DNA from: Hermatobates lingyangjiaoensis
Taxonomy: Eukaryota > Arthropoda > Insecta > Hemiptera > Hermatobatidae
DNA length: 64,000 bases
Direction of reading: 5' to 3'
Assembly: GCA_026182355.1 (NCBI GenBank)
Contig: JAPFBL010000539.1
Location: 1-64,000 of the forward strand
Part shown: positions 42,900 to 55,039 of the stretch, one piece after another
How the letters are laid out: each line of letters opens with the position of its first letter
Numbering within the stretch: position 1 is the first letter of the stretch
Notes under the pieces: generated by a model
Seen by the model: only the letters and a program-made list of their open reading frames with translations
What the model was told of the DNA's origin: nothing
Databases searched by the model: none
Translations under genes and position numbers: made by a program

Positions 42900-44640
42900 A
42901 CACACATATATTCATACACTAGTAATAACATTTTTGAAATGCCAAAGTGAAAATTTCTTGATACGAAATATTCTCCTACAAGAGAATATGGCTTTTGTTC
43001 AAATAGCCAGTGGATTTCTTACATCGTTTAATTGACATCCTTCTACATTGAATATTAAAGTGAAATTTCAAATTTAAAACAGGAAAATACCCTTATTTTG
43101 TCTGAAAAACATCATAAACATCCAAGAAAAAATGTTGGTTTAAGATGATTTATAATTAAGGATGTACGATAATTACATTTATTAATCTCCAAACGAAAGA
43201 TATCAATTTTGAATTACCTTTTACATTTTTGGTCTTTTATAGAATTATTATACAGGGAATTTTATGGTTTCTTAGTATTTAATAAGATCATTTTCCTTCC
43301 CCTTTGTCAAATATTTTATATACGAATTTTTTCTGAGTGAGTGTTATCCTTTTCCTGCCTCCTCTACTCTGTTATAAGTTTGCTATGAATGTATATTCAG
43401 AAAAAATATATTAGTAATTAGCTAGTTAAAAATTAGCTCATTAAAAAATCATGAAAATTTGTCCAAAAATGGAACACAAAATTAGCAATTTATAAAAAAA
43501 ATTCATGAAATTTCAATTACGGCAAAGAGCAATAAAGCTATAAAAATTGTTTGTTTATCCTAGACTAAGGGATCACCTGCTATACTTGTCGAATTTTTTA
43601 TATTTTTTTACACTGTTTACATTGACTTAGAAATTTTTTGAGCGAATCCACTGAGACAAAATTGAGGTTAATAATGGAAAAATTTAAATAATTTATTGAC
43701 TTATTTGAGATATAAGAGAAATTATATGTTTACTTGTAAAAAAATCACAGCCAACAGAAATTATTTTTTTTTTGTTTTCCATGGTATGATGAATTTGTCT
43801 CATAAAATGCTTTAATAAATCTATATATTGCACTCTTGAGCAAAACTTAATATCAATTATAATTACTTTGTCTTTGTGAATTGTAGTACCTTTCCATGAT
43901 ATTGAAATGTGACGAATGGACTCTTTCCTCAAGAAAGAGGATTTATGTTTGTTCGGAAATATCCAGTTTTTTGAGTATTCTAGTCTAATAGTTCATATTT
44001 ACATTTTCAAAAATTTGAAGCTCCAATCTATAAAAGATTTAAATTATATTGAATAGCTGGCTTTGTCTTTGATTTGATGATTTGAGTGTGTAAACTGGCT
44101 AATTACTAATATATTTTTCTCAATATACATTCATAGCAAACTTATAACAGAGTACAGAAGGCAAGAAAAAGATAACATTGACTCAAAAAATTTGTATATA
44201 TGATATTTGACAAAGGGGAGGGAAAATGATCTTATTAAATACTAAGAAACCATACAATTCCCTGTATAATAATTCTATAAAAGACCTAAAATGTAAAAAA
44301 TAATTCAAAATTGAAATCTTTCGTTCAGAGATTAATAAATGTAATTATCGTACATCCTTAATTATAAATCATCTTAAAACAACATTTTTTCTTGGATGTT
44401 TATGATGTGTTTCAGAGAAAATAAGAGTATTTTCTTGTTTAAATTTGAAAATTTCACTTAAATATTCAACGTAGAAGGAGGTCAAGTAAACGATGTAAGA
44501 AATCCACTGGCTATTTGAACAAAAGCCATGTTCTCTTGTAGGAGAATATTTTGTATCAAGAAATTTTCACTTTGGCTTTTCAAAAATTTTATTACTGCTG
44601 TAGTTATACTAATGAAATTATTTGCATCAGCTGTGTGATG
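42900..44640. repeat. Long inverted repeat, about 550-nt arms
   Basis: 42900-43460 is repeated inverted at 44095-44640 (for example CCTACAAGAGAATATGGCTT). Between the arms is a piece of the 36 kb repeat family. Each arm happens to encode SENFLIRNILLQENMAFVQI then ASGFLTSF or its close variant. Confidence 0.75.
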
Positions 44641-46555
44641 TACAAAAATAAGCTTATATATTGATAAGTCGATCAATCACTATCTGTACTACCTCAGGAA
44701 TGAAAGACTAATAAACATCTCCCATTTAGATGTTTACATTATGATTAAATGAGACATTATATATTATATACCCAAGAAGCTTGATATTAAGTTTACTTAT
44801 AGTAAAGTTTAGTGTAGTCTACTCCAGATTTTTTTCTTTTAAATACTTTCATTGAGGCAGGTGAATACCAAAATATAAATAAAGTGCAGATAAAGGTTAA
44901 AAGGTATTGTATCTTCACTGGGACACTACCTCTTTGAGTATAGTCAATTTTACCAAATTATAACCTTCCCTGGAATAACCTGAACTCATGTCAATTTCGT
45001 CAAAATTAAGTCTTCTATATTTGTTAGTCTTTAGTTTTATCTTTTGTTCACCATTTAGACTGACCTCGGTTATACGGTTAATATGCAGTACAAGGGGCCT
45101 CTGTCATGTCATCTGGATGTCGACATTACTATTGGTATCAGATAGGTCTTATACGTAAAATAAAATATATTATGTATTAATACATTATATCGTAATACAT
45201 TATTTATATAACATATTTTCACTTTGTATTGGTTGGTGGAAGTATTCACGTCGTTGTTTGGTGCCTTCAACTAAATGTTAAAGTTAAATTAATTCCTCCT
45301 GTTTTATCCTGATTGATTTTCTTATAATATAAACAAATCCAACAGGTAATTCAGTTTATCAAGATAAGGTGTACTTTTCAAGTAAAGTACTGTAATATTC
45401 TTGTGGAAAAAGTAATTTTAATTAAAAAAAGTTATTTTAATCTATAAAAATGACTCTCTATAGTATGTGTGTGCGTATTTTCCCGATAGAAAATTTATTT
45501 AAAGAAGTTACAAAACACTTTTTGATTCAATCTTATGTAACTTTTTCCGAGGAAGCCAACAGTGCTATTTTCATTTTGATCAGAGTTAATTTGGGGGGGA
45601 TGTATGGACATCTTATTTATATAACTCTTCATAGTAGATAAGGTTTGCATTATAACCTGTTTGTTTACATTTTGACTTTAATTGGTAAAGCAGCCGCAGG
45701 TAGGTTATTCTTTATGATAATATTTCCACATTCTTTGTTCAATTCGAAACATTCAGGTACCATAAAATGTTATTATTGTTTTCAAACAATAATTGATTGC
45801 AATTATTGTAATTTAATATGGGTTTCTTATTAACTTTAACAAATATTTAGTATTAGAAATAGTTAGGTTACCAGTAACTTTCTTTATCTAAGTGGTTTAA
45901 CTTGCTTTAGGTATTAGATATTTAATATGATATTAAATTACTAAACTATAGTAATTACATAATGATGTTTAATTACTATTCGTAGTTCATGATATAGTAC
46001 GAATAATGATAGTGTTTGAACCACAATTCAAATCTTGAAGTCCACAGAGTTAAAGTTAATTGGATGTAAGGCTGGCTTATTTATTTCTGATTCATTAATT
46101 CATTTGTTTAAAATATTCAATTATTGCTTAATTATTAGACTACCCTACTCTATACAAACAAAAAGATAAGTTATTATATAGCGATGATATCTAACTAGAA
46201 GACATTTATGATCAACTCTGTGTCTAAATCAGTAAAAGGAAATAGATATAGCATAAAAAAGAATGTCATTCATATTAAGGACTCTATATTTACAAACCTT
46301 TTAAAACAGCAATTAGTACAATGAAACGGCTTCAATTCAATTTGTCACAGTTATTATGTGGACCAGAAGTTCATTATAAGGAATGTTAGTTTAGAAAATG
46401 TTTCTAAAATGGAGGTCCTAAGAGTAAAGCTCCACCCAACAAGTTTCTCTTTCCATTGCTGGAAGAATTTAAAGTTAAAGGATATTTTATAACTGTAACT
46501 TATTTAAATTTCTTCAAGAAAGATAATAAGGTAATTTGGATTTTGATGATAATCT
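44641..46555 (+). other. Intergenic AT-rich DNA, no gene recognised
   Basis: No exon, tRNA or strong repeat was recognised. 44790-44870 contains a TTTACTTATAGTAAAG-type repeat end. ORFs near 45450 and 45645 are about 60 codons with no recognisable family. Confidence 0.4.
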
Positions 46556-46559
46556 ATTT

Positions 46560-46930
46560 TCTTATAGAAATTCACCCAGGGAATTCTTGCGGATTTTGGT
46601 CATAAACATACAACTCCTGATTATAAACCGACGTTTCGCCAAAAGTTGTTTGGCATTTTCAAGGCTAAAAAAAATTTATTAACGACATAAGTAAAGCAAG
46701 ATAAATACTTCAACGGATACCAACCAACCAAACAAAAAATTCAGTAACAAGAGAACCACAAAAGGATCATAAAATACCTAGTTATCCTAGTTAACACATT
46801 TTTTTTAGCCTTGAAAATGCCAAACAACTTTTGGCGAAACGTCGGCTTATAAGCAAGAGTTATATGTTTATGACCAAAATCCTCAAAAACCCTTGTGTGA
46901 ATTTGAAATATCAGTGGTCTAGAAACTATA
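46560..46930. mobile_element. PLE-derived inverted module
   Basis: Minus and plus copies of a degenerate core (TTGAAAAT-GCCAAA-CAAC-TTTTGGC-GAAAC; plus at 46809) face each other around 46740. Outer arms read TTTTGGTCATAAACATA and its complement. A relative is at 38285. Confidence 0.6.
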
Positions 46931-47089
46931 TCAATATGTTCTTATACTTTTCTTTTAATTTTGAAAAAAAAAGGTGAACAATTTATAATCAGTTTTATAT
47001 CTTTTTTTGCATAATCTATAATTTACATTCTGTATTAATTTCCTTAATTCAGGAATGTAGTTTAATAATTTCTTGTAGATCAGCTAGTA

Positions 47090-47620
47090 TATAATATTAC
47101 TAGACGTGGTCCTTTGTGTCACTCAGAAATTGTGGCAACAGTTAATTAAATACATTCACTGAACGTGATTGACAAGAATAACTGTTATTGCTATTTCTTG
47201 TTATCAAGTTTTCTTGCTATTTCTTGTTATCAAGTCATGAAAACAAAGATTCTTATATGACCCAAGCTTTTGATGTAGTGTTATTAACATGATTCGAGAT
47301 ACATACACAGAAGGTATATTTAATAAAACAAAAAATCACTCAAAAGTCTAATATTTTATTTATTTTTATGGCATAAATAAATAAAACATCAAATCAAGTT
47401 ATATTTACAATCGATAATATTTTAAACAAACAAAACCTGTAAATTGGAGTATTCCATTTATTTTATCCAACATAAAATAGCATTACTGAAAGGAATGTAT
47501 GTATAATATTACCTTAGAACATTCGTATTTGAGCTGACATTTCTGTTTAAGTTTCTACATTTAAAGTTATTTATTTTAAACTTTCAATGTAACAGTTTAT
47601 TATACATACTTCCGGAATTC
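47090..47620 (+). mobile_element. Copy of the 9290-10100 element family
   Basis: ACTAGACGTGGTCCTTTGTG ... TTCTTATATGACCCAAGCTT ... ACATAAAATAGCATTACTGA matches the right arm at 9700-10090 and the copy at 61975. A 20-nt segment (TTTCTTGTTATCAAGT) is duplicated in tandem near 47205. Unclassified. Confidence 0.55.
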
Positions 47621-47799
47621 CATACGTCGGTTAATATGAAGTTTTCAAATACAAATTTTAAATCAAAACGTTGGCTTTGAAAGTTTGATTTGAAACTGGA
47701 GAACTAACCGATTCCTGATGAATAAATTTGTTTTACATATATGTATAACAAGAACTAACAGTAAAACATGAAATAAAAAAAAACTGTCTAAACAACAAT

Positions 47800-49020
47800 T
47801 AGATTTCTAAAAATGGGACTAACATCTTCCGTAGAAAATAACTGGTTAGATTTATTCTATATCGGTAATAGATTTTACTTCTGAAATAATTATATTAGCC
47901 TTACTTATGTCGAGAGGACTTATTTTTCAGCCTTCTTTCTTTTGTAATGCCGTTATTTGTAAAGTAATATATTAATAACTGTTTTCTTTAATATTTATTT
48001 GAATAATTCGGCATAAACTGGAATTAACGAGTATTCCAAGTTTCACCTGTTTGCAAACAACCAAGGAATCAAGGTCAACATAGTTTTATAAGTATATAGA
48101 TAGACTAGTAAACGTACACGTCTTTGACGCAATATAAATTTCATTATACTTGGTATTCTAAAAAACAATGGAATACCATACCTGTTTTGATATTAGAACA
48201 TGCACCCAGCCTTTCGGCCATATCATGTGTAATAGCAACTCAGATATGGAATACCATACCAGTTATAGTATTATACTAGTACTATAATTAGAAATTAGAG
48301 AATAGTAGAAAATAGCATTATTAGTACAGTGTTAAGCAAATGCCTCTGTATACATACATTAGCTGTCTGTCCTTCAGGTTCATGGAAGAACAAACAGTAG
48401 GAACCTCTGACTCTTGAGCAAGTAAACTACAGTTGACCATGTGAGAAAACTTGGTCTCGCTAACTTCATTTCCTGCGATAGATAAAGTTTCCCCTTGCAA
48501 GAGGACTTGTAAGTTCTTTCCTCGGCTTGATATGGCGTAAGAACATGTTTGTTGATTTTTCCTGCCTGTTAATATTAAGGGTTGAGAATTCCTCGTTCAC
48601 AAAACTATTTATTCTGAATAAATAGTACATCCTCAACTCTGGAAAACACCTTTTCAATGATGTCAAATACGCAATATATTCATATGCTCAAATGAAATTA
48701 AAATCAACTAACAATACCTACTTGCTGCACCTGTATATTTTCAAAATAAACATATCTGTGAAGTTAGCAAAATACAGCTTAAAGGCCCATAATTTCGCTT
48801 CTGTACTGAATTATCAATCTATGCAGGGCCTATATTTTAAGTTAGACATACATAAATCTACTGTAAAAGTTTCAGCTTGATATGTCTTATGGTAGCTGAG
48901 TTGACTTGTGATAAAATTTTGCGGACAAACCGACAGAAATTTTTCTAAGAGTGGATTCGGTGTCTCCAATGTATGAAACATAAAGAAAACTTGAAATGAG
49001 TCAGTTCTGAGCAATGTACA
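47800..49020 (-). mobile_element. Helitron-like cluster, minus orientation
   Basis: Inverse matches to the 25800-26340 and 33844-35000 elements, including the junction TCTATA-AGTCTATC / CTAG at 48093-48108, and GTTTCATACATTGGAG-like sequence near 48960. A short retroposon has inserted at 48183. Confidence 0.5.
48183..48244 (-). mobile_element. 62-bp retroposon remnant (GNRA-tail family), copy 4
   Basis: A perfect 15-bp duplication ATGGAATACCATACC flanks it (48168-48182 and 48245-48259). The minus strand contains ATGGCCGAAAGGCTGGGTGC and ends ATATCAAAACA. 5'-truncated. Confidence 0.82.
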
Positions 49021-49993
49021 GACAAAATCATTATTTTATTTATATATATGAAACTGTGAACGACATAAATTGAACGATAAAAGATTCTGATGATTTAATG
49101 ATGATGAGGAGACAAATGAAGAAGTCAGATGATTGTCCTACATATGACAATAAACTCTTATGATGATATGTCGAGTAATTAAATGACTAGTGATTAAAAG
49201 CCAACCAGCCGATTCGATAAAATATAATAGAAAGAAATACACTTGGGATTCCACGATTTCAAGGAGATATAAAAACAAACTTTCGCTACAAATAGAATAG
49301 ATGTAAAAAATACAGAAAAAAACAAAGAATCCAAAAGAGTACAAATGAAGAAAAAACTTTTATACATAGAAATATGGGTTACCCGTGGTACAAAAAGAAT
49401 AGAATAAAATAATGTTAAGAAGTGTGTTTTATCCATTCTCCTATGGTAGGAATCACTCATGCATAAAAAATATGGTAGGAATCCCTATGGCAGAACTCTG
49501 ATGGTAGTAATTACGGTCTGGTAGCCCCATGTTTTTAACTTTAGATCCTAGAATCTCTATATTTACTGAGTTGACTTAATTATGAGGCAAAGCTACGGAC
49601 TTTAGATAATATGAAGTATGAGTAAATAGTATAAGAAATATTAAGGTAAATAATTATTTCATAGTATGTATTGGCTTTTATACTTTTCAATAAAGCTTGT
49701 TGTTGTTATTATTTCATTGTTTTGGTGAGGTTACTTATAAATAGAATTCTATAAGAAAGTGAAGACGTGATTTTGTTTAGTTGGTGGAATGGAAGTTCAA
49801 TGTTTACATTAGTCTTTAATATCCTCATAAAATGCCACATGTGGTGAACACTGGAATTTGAGCGCATGCGCCCTTAGGCCTAAACATTAGACATTTCAAA
49901 CTTATTCTAAGGAGAACTGTCCTGGCGGTATTATTTTAAAACGTATCTGTATGTTTATAGTTCCTTTGCTTGTAAATCGTGTGCCATTTTAAC
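49021..49993 (+). other. Region upstream of PLOD, no gene recognised
   Basis: AT-rich unique-looking DNA. The 88-codon minus ORF near 49194-49460 is Phe/Leu/Ser-rich translation of A-rich DNA without family features. It probably contains the PLOD promoter; no elements beyond the candidate TATA box were identified. Confidence 0.4.
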
Positions 49994-50001
49994 TATATAA
50001 G
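49994..50001 (+). promoter_or_regulatory. Candidate TATA box of PLOD gene
   Basis: TATATAAG lies 46-53 nt upstream of the PLOD start codon, which would give a 5' UTR of roughly 20 nt. AT-rich DNA makes chance matches common. No initiator or other element could be confirmed. Confidence 0.25.
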
Positions 50002-50046
50002 CTGTTTAACAACTATTTTAACTTTAAGATATTATTAGAGTTAAAA

Positions 50047-50131
50047 ATGAATTATTTAATATCAAGTTTAAGTGTTTTCCTCTTGTCTTTTCCTGTTCCA
50101 ACGATATTGGAAGCAAGTCATTCTTTTAAAG
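50047..50131 (+). CDS. PLOD: Procollagen-lysine hydroxylase exon 1 (start and signal peptide)
   Basis: ATG opens a 28-codon frame reading MNYLISSLSVFLLSFPVPTI and then LEASHSFK. This is a typical hydrophobic secretion signal. It is followed by AAAG|GTAAGA, a strong donor that leaves one base, G. That G joins AT at the start of the exon at 63730 to make Asp, giving SFKD-FYLITVATNETDG. PLOD enzymes are ER-lumen Fe(II)/2-oxoglutarate dioxygenases that hydroxylate collagen lysines, so a signal peptide is expected. The exon is assigned by phase match and signal peptide rather than by homology of the peptide itself. Transcript evidence would settle it. Confidence 0.72.
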
Positions 50132-51515
50132 GTAAGAATTCAATCATTACATGAGTTACTTCATTATAATAAACACAAAAAATTAACTTGTTCCACTTGT
50201 TTAATCTTAAATTGTGTATGTATAATGTTCCATCGGTGTTCCTTTTTGTAAATATTTACCATATAACACAAGTAGTGCATTTGATATGGAATTCTTAAAA
50301 CTTTGTTTATTCACAAGGGTTGTATTGGACGTTTCCACGAAAAAAAAATCAAAAACATACTGAAAGAATACTTTATTTATAGTTTAAAAATTCTTTTCAT
50401 TATCTCTGAAGAATGGAGATTAAAAGCTGAAAAATTACACTTAAAAATCATTAGGAAATGATAATGTAATAGTAAATTAAGAAAAGTGGTGAAACATTAC
50501 TTGTGTTACTCTTATACTAATGTTCTGTTAAGATATGTTTTCATCATTGCTATTCACTTTTAAGAACATTTGATTTTGATGCTTTGCAATATTTAATGTT
50601 TATTCACTGAATGTCATATGTAGATACTTTTAATCAAAATCAATCAGCCAATCAATCAAATGGAGTTCAATTAAACTTGGCAAATGTTTATAGAGCATTA
50701 AACAGGTTGAAATGATTGTGTTGCCCCCAATCAAGTGAAATTCTCCGGAATATAGAAACATAAATACGTAATATGTCCATATTTCTATGGACAAGGCATA
50801 AGACCATGTGGTTATCTTTACCTTTTTACTACTGGCAATTTATATTTCAACTTTTTCATCCATTGTTGTATAGCTTTTATCGTAATAGATGTTTCAACTA
50901 ATAACTTGCGACATCATATTACGATATTGTCATTAGTTTATCGTAATTAATAATTAGAATATTAATGTAATTAATGACTAAAACTCATTAACAGGGGCCC
51001 CTTGTCATTTAAACGACATTAATTGATTGAATAATTTAATTTTATTCAAATTTAAGGGTGTTTGTACCACGTGCAATATTGGATGTGAAAGTAGGAAATC
51101 AATTTTCATCATATAGATATTTTCGAAAGCCTAATCGAGTTAAGATGATATATTGTAAATTTATGTTGCCATACAAATGGCTGTGATGATACTTAACGGA
51201 AACTAAATGTTTGTTCTAACCAAAAACGTATTGCTGAATAATTACAATAATCTGCAATTAACTATTGATTAATTAAAAAATGGATTACATGCATTAATTG
51301 ACGCAATTAACTGATTTAAAATTAATAAAATGAAATTATGTACTATCCATTTATGAAAATGGTACAGTTTTAAGCTAGTGTTTCAACATTGACCTTGATG
51401 CTGTTAAGGGCCCCTGCCTCTACATATTTACTTTAAGAATATAACTGTAAATGAATTACTTCGGAGTATCGGAATAAAGACAGTAATTCATCGTGTATTG
51501 CTGTATTAATAATAA
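50132..51515 (+). other. PLOD intron 1, 5' part, no features
   Basis: AT-rich sequence with no recognised exon or repeat family apart from short TAATTA-rich stretches around 50930-51330. Confidence 0.4.
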
Positions 51516-51519
51516 TAAA

Positions 51520-51825
51520 AACTTTTTCTTCTTCTTGGAGTTTGGTCAGGGTTAATATACGGAATCATTTTTTCGCCAACGTTTCGTCTTTATTTTAACA
51601 CATCCTCAGGGATATAAACTAACAAAAACCAATGGACATCTGTCATATCTACTTTACAATCATGAATTTGTTATGATGATTGTAAACTAGATATGACAAA
51701 TGTCCATTGTTTTTTGTTAGTTTATAGCCCTGAGGACGAAACGTTGGCGAAAAAGTGATTCCGTATATTAACCCTGACCAAACTCGAAGAAGAAGAAAAA
51801 GTTTTTATTAGTAAATTGTGATCAA
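51520..51825. mobile_element. Palindromic PLE-derived element
   Basis: The arms TTTTTCTTCTTCTTGGAGTT ... CCATTG and complement meet near 51670. The left arm holds the inverted core with hairpin loss; the right reads CCCTGAGGACGAAACGTTGG, in which the whole hairpin between CTGAGGA and GAAAC is gone. It belongs to the family of 56938-59386. Confidence 0.7.
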
Positions 51826-52409
51826 GAAAACAATACCTTATTAAATAATAATAAAAAGACTGTGACATACTAAGAATTAAGATTTGATTGTCTTATAATT
51901 ATCGCTTTAAATTAATGACAAATCAATTATGTAAGCCGGAATTAATTTGGATGACAAATTACTTCATTAAATGATTATTATTTATTAATTACTTATCATC
52001 GAAATTGGGTTCTGTCAGGTTAATTATTTTCAAAATGATACATACAACTTTAAATCTATTTCTTATACTTCAATAGTTACCAAAGATAATATGATTCATA
52101 AACTTAAATTTATTGAAAATCATTGAATTTCAATGATTTTATTTTATAAATTGTATTGCATTGTAGAAATTCATTGAAAATTGTTATCTGATGTTAAGTT
52201 ATGTTTGAAAGATGAAATATATAGATTGATGAGAATATTTTGGTAAACAAATCCAGTATACCATGGAAAGCATAGAAAATTATATGTTTCATTGCATTGA
52301 TTTATTATAAATAAAATTTAAGCGTTCTTACACCTCCTCTTAAGTCATTAAATCATTTCTAATTTTTTCAACAAACCTCTAAACATCAATTTTATTTCAG
52401 TCGATTTAC

Positions 52410-53270
52410 TTAAAAAAATGTCTAATTTAATATAAAAAATGTAAATAAATAGAAACAAATAGAAGTATAGCATGAAAATTATTAGTCCAGGATCAATATT
52501 CATTTTTTTAAACCTTTATTATTCTTTGCCGAAATTGAAATTTCATGAATTCTTTTTTTTCATAAATTGGTAATTTTTTGCCAAATTTTTATTGTTTTTT
52601 ATTAGCTGTTTAGCGTCAAAGAAGTATTTTCTAAAACAGAAAATGTACTCTAACTCAAAAAATTATCTCAATTTGTTAACAACTTCCCACGTACTGCTCT
52701 ATTTTTAAATATAATTTTATTTTGATCAGTTTAACGGTATGGCTTAAACGTGTTATTACACGATTAAACATCGTGTCCTCACAAGCTTTCAAATTTAAAG
52801 ATGAGTCAAAAATTTTTAGATTTTATTGAAAAAAAAAGAAAAGAAAATATTTCCAGTTGTTTTAAAAATCTGAAAATTTTTTCAATTATTGCTTTTTTCT
52901 AGATTTTAAGATAATGCTAAAATTTCAAGAACGTAGACTTAAGGAGGAAAAAAATGTTTAAAAACACATTTTGGCAAAAAAAAGTGACTTTTTCCCATTA
53001 TGCATGATTGCTGCCAAACAATAGGGTTGTTGTGCCCTATGCGGCACATTTTTGTGTAAAATTACTATTTGATTTATCAAAGATTTTGAACTGTAGCATC
53101 TACATGAACTTTTCACCCACCCACACAGACATCATAGAAAAAACTTCATAAAACGACTTGGGTGGGGGGTGGAGGAACCTCAAAACATATCATTTTTTAC
53201 ATGTTAAATTCTCCATACCGAATTTTTTTCGTGATCCTTTATACTTTACATATGGTAAAGGAAAAAAACT
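52410..53270 (+). repeat. Copy of the 36 kb interspersed repeat
   Basis: Same order of blocks as 36000-36925: GTCGATTTACTTAAAAA, AGTGACTTTTTCCCATTATG, CACCCACCCACACAGACATC, CGTGATCCTTTATACTTTAC. AT-rich DNA without features lies at 51826-52409 and 53271-53590. Confidence 0.5.
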
Positions 53271-53589
53271 ACTGTTCGTTACTATTTATACAAAGTATAA
53301 ACTAAAGAGAGACAGACGAATGCTAAAGTAGATTCTAAAACTTAACGAAAACATTGCCTTTCTTTTATCGAAACAAAACTTCTTTCGAATGAAGAATACA
53401 TTATTGCTTTCTTAAGTTCATCTTTTTCGTAAGTTCCAACATGTCGTTTCAATAACAAAAGGTATAATGGAACTGATAGAAGTTTACTATATAACTACAA
53501 CATTTTTTTTTTATTTTTAAGTAAACGTTTTCACTCCTCCCTTAAGTTTTACTCATGAATTCATTCATGAACTTTTACAGTTTTAGTAA

Positions 53590-54665
53590 TTCATTTACTT
53601 CAAGTTTTTATACATGTATTCACTCCACCCTTCAAGTTTTTACTCACTCCATCCTTCAATTTTACCCATGTATTCACACCATTCTTCAATTTTACCCATA
53701 TATTCACTCCACTTTCAATTTTAATAATGTATTCACTCCATACTTCAATTTTACCCATGTATTCACTCCACTTTCAATTTAAATCATGTATTCACTACAT
53801 CCTTCAATTTTACCCATGTAGTCACACCATCCTTCAATTTTACCCATATATTCACTCCACTTTCAATTTTAATAATGTATTCACTCCATACTTCAATTTT
53901 ACCCATGTATTCACTCCACTTTCAATTTAAATCATGTATTCACTGCATCCTTCAATTTTACCCATGTAGTCACAACATCCTTCAATTTTACCCATATATT
54001 CACTCCACTTTCAATTTTAATAATGTATTCACTCCATACTTCAATTTTACCCATGTATTCACTCCACTTTCAATATCAATCATGAATTCACTACATCCTT
54101 CAATTTTACCCATGAATTTACTCCACTTTCAATTTAAATCATGTATTCACTACATCCTTCAATTTTACCCATGTAGTCACACCATCCTACAATTTTACCC
54201 ATATATTCACTCCACTTTCAATTTTAATAATATATTCACTCCATACTTCAATTTTACCCATGTATTCACTCCACTTTCAATTTAAATCATGTATTCACTA
54301 CATCCTTCAATTTTACCCATGTAGTCACACCATCCTTCAATTTTACCCATATATTCACTCCACTTTCAATTTTAATCATGCATCTTTCAATTTTACCCAT
54401 ATAAAAAAATTCACATAAACACGTGAAATAACAATCAATGATGAAACCACAATAAGAAATGGGAAAACAAGACTAAGATCTTTCAACCGTAACAAGCGGT
54501 CTTTGTCAGAGTCAAAAACCCAACAGTTGGGTTTTTGAATCTGACGAAGACCGCTTGTTACGGTTGAAAGATCTTAGTCTTGTTTTCCCATTTGTTATTG
54601 TGGTTTGATCATTTGCCCATATATTCACTCCACTTTCAATTTTACCCATGTATTCACTCCATCAA
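53590..54665 (+). repeat. ~30-bp minisatellite with 148-nt higher-order unit
   Basis: Subunits TATTCACTCCACTTTCAATT and TTACCCATG-type variants make ~148-nt blocks (block starts near 53711, 53859, 54007). The array is interrupted by the palindromic element at 54404-54615. Phe/Ser/His-rich ORFs are repeat artefacts. Confidence 0.92.
54404..54615. mobile_element. 212-bp palindromic element inserted in minisatellite
   Basis: Copy 5 of the GATCAAACCACAA family. The flanking CCCATATA (54396-54403 and 54616-54623) is a likely 8-bp target duplication. The arms meet at CCCAACAGTTGGG near 54520. A 35-nt left extension (AAAAAATTCACATAAACACG) has no partner on the right. The core CTGACGAAGACCG ... CGGTTGAAAG lies at 54541-54570. 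Confidence 0.85.
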
Positions 54666-54699
54666 AAAATAGTAATTCCATTAAAATTAATATTTTAAA

Positions 54700-55035
54700 G
54701 GAATTTTGAAAGTTAACTGATTATTTGATAACTGGGTGAGAGGGGGGGGGGGCAAAAAATATTAATCCATGAAAATAAATATGTTAAGGAATTTCTGGAA
54801 TTTTGAAGGCTAAGGGATTATCAGTGGCTTGGGGGGGGGGGGGGGGAATTTGTGATATGGCTGAATAAACTGGGCTCACGTCTTAATATCAAAACATGCT
54901 GAAGTGTGGGGGGGGGGATGTAATTCCATGAAAATAAATGTTTTAAATGAATTTCTGGAATGTTGAATATTAACGGATTACCAATGGTTGGTTGAAGGGG
55001 GGGGGGGGGGGTATCTTACTACCATTGTTGCTACG
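54700..55035 (+). repeat. Degenerate ~120-nt repeats with poly-G runs
   Basis: Four diverged units, each with ATTCCATGAAAATAAAT, GGAATTTCTGGAA and a run of 8-16 G. The runs are at about 54744, 54832, 54908 and 54998. Confidence 0.75.
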
Positions 55036-55039
55036 CCAC

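Noticed and set aside
45450..45833. Two ~62-codon ORFs
   Set aside because: Chance ORFs in AT-rich intergenic DNA; no splice or family support.
53555..54285. Phe/Ser/His-rich ORFs
   Set aside because: Minisatellite translation with no non-repeat domain.
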